From contig OW569393.1 in assembly GCA_937625935.1 (NCBI GenBank), positions 186,001 through 250,000 on the forward strand: a DNA stretch of 64,000 nucleotides. The letters are read 5' to 3'. This stretch comes from Tetramitus jugosus (Eukaryota > Heterolobosea > Eutetramitea > Acrasida > Vahlkampfiidae). The position numbers and the translations under genes are program-made. A model generated the notes under the pieces. That model saw only the letters and a program-made list of their open reading frames with translations, was not told the DNA's origin and did not search any database. Below, in pieces: positions 10,395-17,999 of the stretch (position 1 is its first letter; every line of letters begins with the position of its first letter).

Positions 10395-10793
10395 TTTTCA
10401 AATTATCGAGTTAAGAACCTTGTTTAGAACTAATTACACATTTCTCTTTATTTTAAAGCTCAATGGTAGTACATACTCGTATACTTGGAGAATCCATTGT
10501 TTGTTAACCAATCTGTGACTGTTTTCTTATCCCAAACATCAACAGTTCTTTCATCAAGAAACGATCCCTTTGTTTGAGTCAGTCCCATGGCTTCACAACA
10601 GCTAGATTCGACAAATGAAAATCCCTTGTTTATTTGACGAGAAAGTGGAACAAGGGATCGTACGTTGGCGTTGCGGAGGTTTTAACTCTCCTAGCACGCG
10701 CCACTTTTTGATTTACGGCAAATTGTTGCAACGATTGGAGAGGAGTTGTCAATTCAAGAATTTTGTGATTGGATCATTTGATAATTCTAGAGA
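10395..10793. other. Intergenic between divergent genes, 399 bp
   Basis: This spacer holds the promoters of the SAM-like gene (minus) and the radial-spoke gene (plus). Short plus-strand frames run through it but lack recognisable motifs. Nothing repetitive was seen. Confidence 0.5.
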
Positions 10794-12683
10794 ATGACGA
10801 AGTTGAATCTTTCTAGTATTCAAACAACGATTAGTAATGGAACTAACGATGGTAAACTTTCCCTGGAGGAGTACCTGTCTTCCATCCTGAGTAAGATGCT
10901 GACAAAGGAGGACAATGACCCTGTTTCACTCTTTGCTCAACTGTCGAATCAGATGTCCTATGGAGGAGGTGTTGATGACATGGTATCTTGCACGAAGAGG
11001 CCAGTGAATCCTTATCCTAATCTTGCCCCAAGAAGAAACAAATTCACAGGAATCAAACTTCCAAAGGAACAGGATTCGATCGATTGGACAAAGAAACTGT
11101 CGTATTTGATCAATCCCCCGCCACCAGAGAGAAAACCAAAGAAGATTAATGAGGATGGAGAGGAAGAAGAGGATGAAGAAGAGGAGAACCCAGAGGAAGA
11201 AGAGGAAGAGGAAGTCACTGTGCCATCAGGAGTTTATGACTTTTTGAGCGATGTCAAGCTGATGAATATTGCTGGTATTGGTTTGAGTGATGTTGAAACG
11301 CATTCATTGATGATAAGCATGTTTAGATTGAGAGAGAATGATTCCAAAACCAAGAAGTTGTTCTTGAGCATGAGATTCTGGGGTAAGATATTTGGATCGA
11401 ACAATAATTACTATATTATCGAGGTTGAAGAAGAACCTAGAGAAGAGGAGCAACCAGAGAAGGACGAAGAAGAGCAAGAAGATCCAGAGGAAGAACAGGA
11501 GGAAGAACAGGAGGAGATACTGAAAAACAAATCGATAGTGCCAGCAGAAACGAGAGTTGTTGACTCACCTGTTCATTCCGCAGGAGCAAATCGTTATGTA
11601 TACTATGTTGCAACCAAGTTGCCATCCATGATAACGGACTGGGTTAAATTGCCGGACGTAACCCCAGAATCAATTTTGCAAGCTAGGATGATCAAGAAGG
11701 CGTTTACAGGAAACTTGAAAGCTCCAATATCTTCTCATCCTCCCTTCAGAGGGGATGAAAGTGTGTACCTTCGAGCTCAAATTGCTAGGATATCTTCTTC
11801 AACCAAACTTGCTCCCAAGGATTACTATACATTCGAAGAGGAACAGGTAGAAGAGGAAGAAGAGGACGAGGAAGGAAATCCAATCAAGAAGACTGATCAC
11901 TTAATTAAACCCTATTCAGAAATTCCTGCTATCCGAAAGAACGAAGAATTCAACCCTCGAAAATGTGATATCGAGCAAATGAGTGAGTGGTTACATATCG
12001 AGCCTTATATTCTTCATTCTCAGGGAAGATGTTCACTATTCACACCCGAAGAAGAGGAGGAAGAACCTGAAGAAGAGGAGGAAGAAGAGGAAGAAGAAGG
12101 TTCGAAGAAGAAAGAAACACCCATCGAAAGAATACCGCCACTTTTGTCAAGTATCTCGCTCGATGATTATCAAACTCCACCAAGAGTAGGGTGTAAATCC
12201 TGGGTTCTGAAAACTCACTTGAACTCATTGCGAGATTATCATCCTCTAGCAAGTAGGCATGTATCTCTGAGATCTGTTCGATGGCCTGGAGCTTTCACTG
12301 TTGCTGAGAGAGTTCCAGAGAGTGGTGTGAAGTTCTGCAATGTTTACATCGGCAGTGGAGCTAAAGAATACAATGGAAAAGATTTCGAGACGTACACTCC
12401 TCCATTTGCTCATCCAGTGCAAGATGAATACAAGATAGATCCTCATGAATTGGAGCAGATTGATTCGTACGAAGCTCGATTCGTCCATGTCGACCAGAAG
12501 ACCAAGAAAGAGAACAACAAGAAGGAACAATTGTCCATCTTGCGGCTCAAGAAAAACACTGTGATTCTTGGTCGAGAATTCATCGACGTTACCTCACCTG
12601 AACAATTGGCCCAGTACGAAGAGCCTCCACCGCCTGTAGAAGAGGTTGATGATGGCAATCCCGATGAGGAAGAAGAGGAGTAA
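10794..12683 (+). CDS. Radial spoke head protein, RSP4/RSP6 (RSPH4A/6A) family
   Basis: This 629-aa protein starts at the ATG at 10794. The family scaffold is visible: an N-terminal region with the LSLEEYLSSIL pattern, a central PSGVYDFLSDVKLMNIAGIGL motif, FWGKIFGSNNNYYIIEVE, NRYVYYVATKLP, WVKLPDVTPESI, the LRAQIARISSSTKLAPKDYY segment, and the C-terminal SLRSVRWPGAFTVAE...NVYIGSG block. Long Glu-rich insertions (about 11158-11213, 11430-11518, 11838-11874, 12046-12100) and an acidic C-terminus separate the blocks. RSP4/6 form the spoke head that contacts the central pair in motile 9+2 axonemes, so this implies that the organism builds a motile flagellum. Length is near the family norm of 500-700 aa. 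Confidence 0.95.
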   Translation: MTKLNLSSIQTTISNGTNDGKLSLEEYLSSILSKMLTKEDNDPVSLFAQLSNQMSYGGGVDDMVSCTKRPVNPYPNLAPRRNKFTGIKLPKEQDSIDWTKKLSYLINPPPPERKPKKINEDGEEEEDEEEENPEEEEEEEVTVPSGVYDFLSDVKLMNIAGIGLSDVETHSLMISMFRLRENDSKTKKLFLSMRFWGKIFGSNNNYYIIEVEEEPREEEQPEKDEEEQEDPEEEQEEEQEEILKNKSIVPAETRVVDSPVHSAGANRYVYYVATKLPSMITDWVKLPDVTPESILQARMIKKAFTGNLKAPISSHPPFRGDESVYLRAQIARISSSTKLAPKDYYTFEEEQVEEEEEDEEGNPIKKTDHLIKPYSEIPAIRKNEEFNPRKCDIEQMSEWLHIEPYILHSQGRCSLFTPEEEEEEPEEEEEEEEEEGSKKKETPIERIPPLLSSISLDDYQTPPRVGCKSWVLKTHLNSLRDYHPLASRHVSLRSVRWPGAFTVAERVPESGVKFCNVYIGSGAKEYNGKDFETYTPPFAHPVQDEYKIDPHELEQIDSYEARFVHVDQKTKKENNKKEQLSILRLKKNTVILGREFIDVTSPEQLAQYEEPPPPVEEVDDGNPDEEEEE

Positions 12684-12935
12684 TAAAAATTCATTGCTCC
12701 GCTCAGATCAAATTTGTATAACCCCGCTTATATCTCAGGCTTTTATCACACAGATCCAGAAATTGATTGAGCGCAAAAAGCTCTATCGTGCTCTTCTTTA
12801 TGAACGCTCCAAGAATTTTATTTGTGTCTTTTGTTTTTCTCGTCGTGTGAAAAACAAAGTCACACCAAGGTACCTGAGCGAGTGTTCACAACCCAAACCA
12901 ACAATAACAAGAAACTAACCCTAACTCAAGAAAAC

Positions 12936-14549
12936 ATGGCCCAAACAACACTTGATATTGACACTTCATTGGAACTCAAGACCAGAGTCATCTGTAAGCT
13001 TTATGATATTGGAGCAGTCAAGTTTGGAAAATTTGTGCTCAAGTCTGGTGTGGAATCTCCAGTGTACATTGACTTGCGTATCATTCCTTCGTTCCCAGAG
13101 CTTTTCCTTGATTTAATCTCCTTGTTGATTCACGTGGGTGAACAGAATCAATTGTTCACTGCGTTGAATCATGAAAATCAACAGCTCTTCTTGTGTGGTG
13201 TGCCATACAGTGCGCTCACCTTTGCTTCTGTCGTTGCCGCACAAAAGTCCCTTCCTAGTATCATTGTGCGAAAAGAACAAAAAACGTACGGCACAAAGAA
13301 TATGGTGGAGGGAAAATACGAGGTGAATGACCGCGTGCTCATTATTGAGGATGTCATGACCAGTGGCGCCTCTATTCTGGAAACTGTAGAGAAAATTGAA
13401 GCGGAGAAATTACAAGTCGAACATGCAATTGTATTCTTGAACAGACAACAGAGTGGTACTGGTTTACAATTTGATTTGCCCGCCACTTCGAATGGCGCCA
13501 AATTGAACAAGCCTCACTACCCAGTGACTGCTTGCGTCACACTGGATGAAGTTGTCTCCGTTTTGCTCACAGAACAAAAAATTGATGCTCAAACGGCTGA
13601 AACGATCAGGAACTACGTTTCACAGAACCAATTCCAGACTAGCCCTAGCTCTAGCTCTGCTTCAGAGACTACGAAGCAAGTAGAAACTCCAAAGGAACTT
13701 TCTTTTGAGGAGAGAGCAAAGCTTGCAAAGACCAATGCATTCAGCAAGCAATTGTTTGAGCTCATGGCTGAAAAGAAGACCAATTTGTGCCTGAGTGCTG
13801 ATGTGTCTGACCCTGTTCAACTCGTAAACATTATTGAACAGGTGGGAGATGAGATTTGCCTGTTGAAGACACACATGGACATTGTTCAATTGACTGGCAG
13901 TCCATTTACAAGCTATGAGCAATTGATTCAACGTATTGTTGAATTGAGTGAGAAGCATCGTTTCTTGATCTTTGAAGACAGAAAGTTTGCTGATATTGGT
14001 AACACTGTGCAACACCAATATGAACATGGTCCATTTTCTATCTGTAAGTGGGCTCATTTGACCAATACTCACTTGGTCAGTGGACTCTCCAGTGTTAAGG
14101 CCTTGCAACAATCTGCTCAAAAGTACATTGCTGCTCAAAAGGAGCTAAACTCTGCTACTGCGACCAGGGGTTGTTTAGTGATTGCTGAAATGAGCACTCA
14201 AGACTCCCTCTATAGCAAACCGGAATTCAAGCAATACTTTTTGAAGCTTTCGGAACAATCGGCAGAAGAATGTCCTGATTTTGTCAGTGGATTCATTTGT
14301 CAAGGCCGATTTATCAAAGAGACTGAGAAGAGTGCTCATTTACTGTTCTGTACTCCAGGTGTCAACATTGATTCATCTGCTGATGGTCTCGGGCAAGTGT
14401 ACAACTCCCCAGAGCATGTGGTGAGTGTACTCAAGAGTGATGTCATTATTGTGGGTCGAGGTATTTATCACAGCCAGAACCCTCAAAAATCAGCCCAAGA
14501 GTTCAGACAAAGAGCATGGTCTGCATACGAAAAGAGACTGCAACAATAA
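12936..14549 (+). CDS. UMPS: UMP synthase: orotate phosphoribosyltransferase + OMP decarboxylase
   Basis: This 537-aa bifunctional enzyme carries out the last two steps of de novo pyrimidine synthesis, orotate to OMP and OMP to UMP. I chose the ATG at 12936 (AAAACATGG context) because family similarity begins there; the upstream frame is promoter/5' UTR. The N-terminal OPRT domain (12950-13560) has the PRPP-binding loop RVLIIEDVMTSGAS and the KEQKTYGTKN loop. A linker with Ser runs about 13640-13690. The C-terminal ODC domain carries the catalytic tetrad motif FEDRKFADIGNT, the early substrate Lys in LLKTHMDIV, and the phosphate loop IIVGRGIY. The OPRT-ODC order matches animals, plants and amoebae rather than the inverted fusion of kinetoplastids. 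Confidence 0.97.
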   Translation: MAQTTLDIDTSLELKTRVICKLYDIGAVKFGKFVLKSGVESPVYIDLRIIPSFPELFLDLISLLIHVGEQNQLFTALNHENQQLFLCGVPYSALTFASVVAAQKSLPSIIVRKEQKTYGTKNMVEGKYEVNDRVLIIEDVMTSGASILETVEKIEAEKLQVEHAIVFLNRQQSGTGLQFDLPATSNGAKLNKPHYPVTACVTLDEVVSVLLTEQKIDAQTAETIRNYVSQNQFQTSPSSSSASETTKQVETPKELSFEERAKLAKTNAFSKQLFELMAEKKTNLCLSADVSDPVQLVNIIEQVGDEICLLKTHMDIVQLTGSPFTSYEQLIQRIVELSEKHRFLIFEDRKFADIGNTVQHQYEHGPFSICKWAHLTNTHLVSGLSSVKALQQSAQKYIAAQKELNSATATRGCLVIAEMSTQDSLYSKPEFKQYFLKLSEQSAEECPDFVSGFICQGRFIKETEKSAHLLFCTPGVNIDSSADGLGQVYNSPEHVVSVLKSDVIIVGRGIYHSQNPQKSAQEFRQRAWSAYEKRLQQ

Positions 14550-14560
14550 AAAAATTTATA

Positions 14561-14724
14561 CTCTCAATCCTGGTTAGAGCTTGTGAAGAGGCGATGCATC
14601 ACCTCCACACATCTCCTCTTGGTGTTGTCCTCAAACCGTTTAACTTTCTGCTTGGCTACGTCCTTCTTGATTCCACTCTTCTTGAGTCCTTTGGCCACTT
14701 GCTTAGCAGCTTGGTTACCTGAAC
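14561..14724 (-). pseudogene. Non-LTR retroelement ORF2 C-terminal fragment (oldest layer, copy 1)
   Basis: The minus strand encodes a short basic tail (KQVAKGLKKSGIKKDVAKQK..., RRCVEVMHRLFTSS). It is clearly homologous to the C-terminus of the longer retroelement fragment at 14878-15727 (KQVTRGLTKNGMKKDVAERK..., RRCLEVMHRLFTSS). The two copies have diverged at many third positions, so this is an older or different copy. It ends close to the 3' end of UMPS without a recognisable poly-A tail. Its 5' continuation was split by insertion of copy 2 at 14725-17068. Confidence 0.7.
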
Positions 14725-14741
14725 ACTTCTTGCTGCAATTT
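14725..14741. repeat. Outer target-site duplication, left copy
   Basis: The 17-mer ACTTCTTGCTGCAATTT here recurs exactly at 17052-17068. The two copies bracket the copy-2 retroelement and everything inserted in it, with the poly-T (poly-A of the minus-strand element) starting right after this copy. That is the signature of target-primed reverse transcription. Confidence 0.8.
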
Positions 14742-14825
14742 TTTTTTTTTTTTTTTGAATACAACCAGTTGGTTGCGCTTTTATTTCTTTGTTGACCTCT
14801 GTACTTACAGTACTTGTTTACTTCA

Positions 14826-14844
14826 TGACGGCAGAATGCCGTCA
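14826..14844. repeat. Stem-loop in retroelement 3' UTR (8-bp stem)
   Basis: The sequence TGACGGCAGAATGCCGTCA folds into a perfect 8-bp stem with a GAA/TTC loop. It lies downstream of the copy-2 ORF2 stop and upstream of the poly-A. Such 3' hairpins are recognised by the reverse transcriptase in stringent-type LINEs; that role is inference here. Confidence 0.7.
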
Positions 14845-14856
14845 CTATTGTGTTAT

Positions 14857-14885
14857 GTTGTTAATGCTCGCAGAGCATTAACAAC
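14857..14885. repeat. Stem-loop in retroelement 3' UTR (13-bp perfect stem)
   Basis: Positions 14857-14869 (GTTGTTAATGCTC) pair perfectly with 14873-14885, leaving a 3-nt loop. The hairpin lies just beyond the ORF2 stop of copy 2. The half-LINE carries an equivalent hairpin at 15805-15834 with different sequence but the same position relative to the tail. Confidence 0.8.
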
Positions 14886-15727
14886 CGTCAAGTTCTTTGG
14901 AGCTCGTGAAGAGGCGATGCATCACCTCAAGACATCTCCTCTTGGTGTTATGTACAAATAGTTTGGCTTTTCTCTCTGCTACATCCTTCTTCATTCCATT
15001 CTTCGTTAGTCCTCTCGTTACTTGCTTCGTAGCTCGTGTTTCTACTCCCAACAAGTAAGGAATACCAAGCATGTATTCCTTACTTGTTTTCCTCTCAATG
15101 TTCATCTTAAGTCTACCGTTGCGCCATTTCTGATTGTCGAACCAAAGATCCACGGAATTAGCTCTATGCATTCCTAACTTTCCTAGTTTCTCCGAAACTT
15201 CCTTGACTAGCAGACGCCTAGCTATCATAGCTACCGGACATATTATCAGACAGTGCAACACTGTCTCTTGTCTAAAGCCACACTTTGGGCATGACGTGTC
15301 CATGTTCTCCAACTGATAGAGTTGTTCTATGACACCTTTGGTATGCAATGTATGGCTCTTGATCTGTGCCACAAACCACTCCATCTTTCTGTCGATTCTG
15401 AACGGGCATTGCAAGAACGAAAAATCCGTTGAACCACCCAAGCACTTCTTCTGGATCCACCACACTCTCTCTTCTCCAACCCTATCTCTATGCTTCCGAA
15501 GAAAGATTTTCCACATTTGCTGCTTTTCTATGATCTCATAATTATCTTTGAACATCAGTTGCGGTGGAGTTGTGGAACCGCAGTTGACATGAGCGACATT
15601 ACAACGTAATAAATCGAGCACGGTGAGCATGTCTCGATACCTCGCAGGGCTGATACCGAAGTTGCCATGCTGTTTGATCAGCTGACTGTGCTTGAGCCAT
15701 TTTCCTCCTTTAATCAACTGCCACCTC
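14878..15727 (-). pseudogene. LINE ORF2 C-terminal region with zinc-binding motif
   Basis: About 280 codons stay open on the minus strand, from the junction with the inserted half-LINE down to the stop at 14878. The reading (LYERWQLIKGGKW..., LQCPFRIDRKMEWF...) includes a Cys-rich knuckle CPKCGFRQETVLHCLIICP. That matches the CxxC...HC...C zinc-binding module found after the reverse-transcriptase domain in many LINEs. No catalytic YADD block is present, so it cannot code for an active polymerase. The frame is otherwise intact, suggesting that the insertion is not very old. Confidence 0.75.
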
Positions 15728-15741
15728 TCATATAACTTCTT
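15728..15741. repeat. Inner target-site duplication, left copy
   Basis: TCATATAACTTCTT at 15728-15741 is repeated exactly at 17045-17058. The pair flanks the ORF1-only element, which has its poly-A (poly-T on plus) immediately after this copy. Confidence 0.8.
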
Positions 15742-15763
15742 TTTTTTTGTTCCATACAACCAA

Positions 15764-15779
15764 GTGTGCGCAAGCACAC
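15764..15779. repeat. Stem-loop next to half-LINE poly-A
   Basis: GTGTGCGCAAGCACAC is a perfect 6-bp stem with a 4-nt loop, located just upstream (minus sense) of the tail motif TGGTTGTAT and the poly-A. Its position matches the weaker hairpin of copy 2 near 14768. Confidence 0.65.
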
Positions 15780-15804
15780 GATTGCTCATTTATTGACTTG
15801 TTTT

Positions 15805-15834
15805 GTGAGTGACGACCCGTAGGGCGTCGCTCAC
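15805..15834. repeat. Stem-loop in half-LINE 3' UTR
   Basis: Positions 15805-15818 pair with 15821-15834 almost perfectly (GTGAGTGACG... against ...CGTCGCTCAC, with one mismatch or bulge). The hairpin sits after the ORF1 stop, in the same place as the 13-bp hairpin of copy 2. Confidence 0.65.
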
Positions 15835-15865
15835 TCTTCTTCTCTTGTTGTCCCCGACGGTGCAC

Positions 15866-17014
15866 CTACAGGTTGGAAGAATCACTCAGGTGAGTGTTTT
15901 GATTGATGCTCTTCATCAAAGAGCGTAACCTTGTAGTAGGACCGCCGATGGACACAGAGCCATCTGTTGTTGTTTTCTTGTCTTGGGCCTTGTTGCTCCT
16001 CAGATCACCCAGTGTGATCCTAGCACTCCTTTTCTTGTTGTCATTGAGTTGTGGACTTTGAATCTCCTTTTCGGAGTCGTCGTCCACATCCACAATGACT
16101 GGTTCGTCCTCAGTCAAACCATACCTTTTGCGTGCACTGGCTAGTGCCAATGCAGCAATTTCCTTCTTCGCTCTAGCAAACACTGGAGAAGTGGCATTCA
16201 CTCGCTCCAGGATTTGCTGATTTTCAGCGCTGAGCTGTGCAACAGGCACTGTTGGCAGTGGTGTTGCACTCCTTTGTTCTTCTGCCTCCATTAGACCAGG
16301 AGCAGTTCTTTGTGCAACTTCTTGTTCCGGTGTCGGAACCGGTTTGTTGCCCTCTTGGCCCTTTGTCTTTGCCAATTCCTTGGTGAGTTCTGTGACCTGT
16401 CGACGCAGTGCGTCAACCACCGTCAGCAGCTCCTCGTACATCTTTGTCAACCTCTTGTTGACGGCCTTGAGAGGATCATGTGGTCTCTCGACGTATCGAG
16501 TGACCGTGGCCTTTACCTTGTTCTCTCCACTGAGCACTGCTTGTGCAAAGGTTTCATCACCCATGACCACGAAAGCAGTGTCACGCTTCTTGAGCACACT
16601 GGCAACCTTTTCAGGTCCCAGTAGCTTCTTGATGTCGTCCACTGACATGTTCTTCATGCCATGAACGACCACCTTTCTTGTGCAATCAACACTGCGCTTG
16701 GGTGCAGCAGTGCTGTTGCCAATCCTCCTCTCTTTGTTGAACAACTCAACAAAGTCATAGATGCGGTCACCCTTGACCGTCACCCATGCAACAAAGCGTT
16801 GCTGGCCTCTCCTCTTGATGACCTGGACTCGGTTGAGCCAGTCACCAAACTCCTCTCCAATCTTTCTTGCCAAAGATGACTGAGAGACACCATTACCGTT
16901 GCCAGTAATGACGACCTCTCTGTCACTTGGCCTAGAGCCTTTCCGTGCAGTGGTCCACACTGCATAACGGCTGTTGCCGTATTCCTTCACCAAATTTGTT
17001 GAATCACCAGACAT
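15866..17014 (-). CDS. Retroelement ORF1-type RNA-binding protein
   Basis: This intact 382-aa ORF starts at the ATG at 17014. It is basic at the N-terminus. One segment (RKVVVHGMKNMSVDDIKKLL... to VTRYVERP) has the beta-alpha-beta-beta-alpha-beta rhythm of an RRM. A coiled coil follows (LTKMYEELLTVVDALRRQVTELTKEL, broken here into its heptads). The second half is Pro/Gln/Ser-rich and then basic, probably disordered. RRM plus coiled coil is the usual content of LINE ORF1 proteins, which form RNP with element RNA. No reverse-transcriptase motif is present. The base composition is richer in GC than neighbouring genes, which fits a mobile origin. Confidence 0.75.
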   Translation of the reverse strand: MSGDSTNLVKEYGNSRYAVWTTARKGSRPSDREVVITGNGNGVSQSSLARKIGEEFGDWLNRVQVIKRRGQQRFVAWVTVKGDRIYDFVELFNKERRIGNSTAAPKRSVDCTRKVVVHGMKNMSVDDIKKLLGPEKVASVLKKRDTAFVVMGDETFAQAVLSGENKVKATVTRYVERPHDPLKAVNKRLTKMYEELLTVVDALRRQVTELTKELAKTKGQEGNKPVPTPEQEVAQRTAPGLMEAEEQRSATPLPTVPVAQLSAENQQILERVNATSPVFARAKKEIAALALASARKRYGLTEDEPVIVDVDDDSEKEIQSPQLNDNKKRSARITLGDLRSNKAQDKKTTTDGSVSIGGPTTRLRSLMKSINQNTHLSDSSNL

Positions 17015-17044
17015 GTGATTCCGTTTTTTTCTGCGTTTTTTTTG

Positions 17045-17068
17045 TCATATAACTTCTTGCTGCAATTT
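17045..17068. repeat. Right copies of inner and outer target-site duplications (overlapping)
   Basis: The inner duplication (17045-17058) and the outer duplication (17052-17068) overlap by 7 bp here. This means the half-LINE inserted practically at the 5' boundary of copy 2, using part of the older duplication as target. Confidence 0.75.
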
Positions 17069-17094
17069 AGAATAAATATGTCTGAATCAAGAAA

Positions 17095-17158
17095 TCTCAG
17101 TCGGTAGAGCGTTGGTCTAATAAGCCATTGGTCGCAGGTTCGATCCCTGCAACGACCA
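17095..17158 (+). pseudogene. tRNA-Ile(AAT)-like gene lacking the 5' acceptor strand
   Basis: The D arm (CTCAGTCGGTAGAG), an anticodon arm with loop CTAATAA (anticodon AAT, isoleucine), the T arm (GCAGG TTCGATC CCTGC) and the 3' acceptor strand AACGACC plus discriminator A are all present. The box B (GGTTCGATCCC) is perfect, and a TTTTT terminator follows at 17161. The 5' acceptor strand should read GGTCGTT, but the seven bases before the D arm (ATCAAGA) do not pair at all, and box A is imperfect. The anticodon stem has four pairs and one mismatch. A 5'-truncated tRNA pseudogene is the simplest reading; it abuts the retroelement stack. Confidence 0.7.
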
Positions 17159-17258
17159 TATTTTTCTTCTTGGCGTGGAGGGGTTTCCAAGATAGAGGGC
17201 AGCACTCCAATAATGAAACTCGAGAATTTGGGACAAAACACAAACAATCTCCTCAACA

Positions 17259-17810
17259 ATGATGAAATACCCTTCTTTGTGCTACAGCATTCTCATTTTG
17301 CTCATTGCCCTCACTCTGCTCTCTCACCCCAGTGAAGCTTACACTGTCAAGTCGCAAGTTAAATTTCAAAGGTCCATGTTCAGTGGAATGTCGTCTTCAT
17401 ACACATGGAACGACTCTCAATTGACAAGTCTCAAGATTCAACTCTCTGGTGTGTCACAAGTCAACTACGGTTTCACAGTTGACAAGCAACAAGTCAAACA
17501 GGGCACAACTTCCGATACCCAAGTTACCCTGTTGGAATATTCCACATCGGGAAAACGGTCCTCAGTTGAACTGTCCTTGTCATGTTACTCCGCAACGTGC
17601 AGCGACCAAAAATTGGATATTCAGATTGACTACGTGTACGACAGATCGAATTGGGTCATTGTCATTCCAATTGTGATTGTTTTATTTGTCATTTTGTGTA
17701 TCGTTGGATGTGTGATTGGTGTTGTCTTCTTGTTGCGAAACAGGAGAGCCAAGTATGCCAATGAATCAGCAGGTTTGTTGGATGAGTCGTCCAACATGGG
17801 CACTCATTAA
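17259..17810 (+). CDS. Type I single-pass membrane protein, unknown
   Basis: This 183-aa protein starts at the ATG at 17259 with a signal peptide (SILILLIALTLLSHPSEA). A ~105-residue ectodomain rich in Ser/Thr and beta-prone strands follows, with two cysteines close together (LSCYSATCSD). Next come one long membrane segment (VIVIPIVIVLFVILCIVGCV...) and a short basic cytoplasmic tail (RNRRAKYANES). No family is recognised. It is probably at the cell surface or in the endomembrane system. Confidence 0.8.
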   Translation: MMKYPSLCYSILILLIALTLLSHPSEAYTVKSQVKFQRSMFSGMSSSYTWNDSQLTSLKIQLSGVSQVNYGFTVDKQQVKQGTTSDTQVTLLEYSTSGKRSSVELSLSCYSATCSDQKLDIQIDYVYDRSNWVIVIPIVIVLFVILCIVGCVIGVVFLLRNRRAKYANESAGLLDESSNMGTH

Positions 17811-17999
17811 ATACCACAGAAAATTTTTGTTAAGCAAGACTCGCGAGAGAGCTATGGCGTATTTCTCAAAATTGAGCTGATTCGCGTGACGGCATCAAAG
17901 GGCCCAGAATGTAAATCTTTTACGAATCTTGAGGGCTCGAACATCTTTTTGTGCTTCCAGGAGCGACCGGAAATATTTTGTCAAAACAAACCAGCCCAA

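Larger units (their letters stand above)
15742..17044 (-). mobile_element. ORF1-only 'half-LINE' (non-autonomous non-LTR element)
   Basis: This ~1.3-kb element is bounded by a 14-bp target-site duplication (15728-15741 and 17045-17058) and ends in a short poly-A on the minus strand. It carries one intact ORF (15866-17014) followed directly by a ~120-bp 3' UTR. The UTR's layout copies that of copy 2: stem-loop, AAACAAGT, AATAAA-type box, second stem-loop, TGGTTGTAT, poly-A. There is no ORF2. Known mammalian HAL1 elements have the same organisation. I infer that it is mobilised in trans by a full-length relative elsewhere in the genome. Confidence 0.75.
14742..17051 (-). mobile_element. 5'-truncated non-LTR retrotransposon (copy 2), itself interrupted
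   Basis: Read on the minus strand, the element begins just after the outer target-site duplication at 17052-17068 and ends in a poly-A tail (poly-T at 14739-14756). It contains the C-terminal part of a LINE ORF2 (14878-15727), a 3' UTR with strong stem-loops, and the tail motif TGGTTGTAT before the poly-A. The reverse-transcriptase core is absent, as expected for 5' truncation. A second element (15742-17044) is inserted a few bases inside its 5' end. Confidence 0.8.

Noticed and set aside
11012-12694. Minus-strand poly-Ser and Leu/Pro-rich ORFs opposite the radial-spoke gene
   Set aside because: They are antisense readings of its Glu-rich (GAA/GAG) tracts.
14739-14756. Long T-run as a transcription terminator
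   Set aside because: Its position right after a target-site duplication and the conserved TGGTTGTAT tail show that it is a retroelement poly-A tail on the minus strand.
17886-17999. GTG start upstream of the receptor
   Set aside because: The ATG at 18000 directly precedes the signal peptide; the upstream frame is open by chance.
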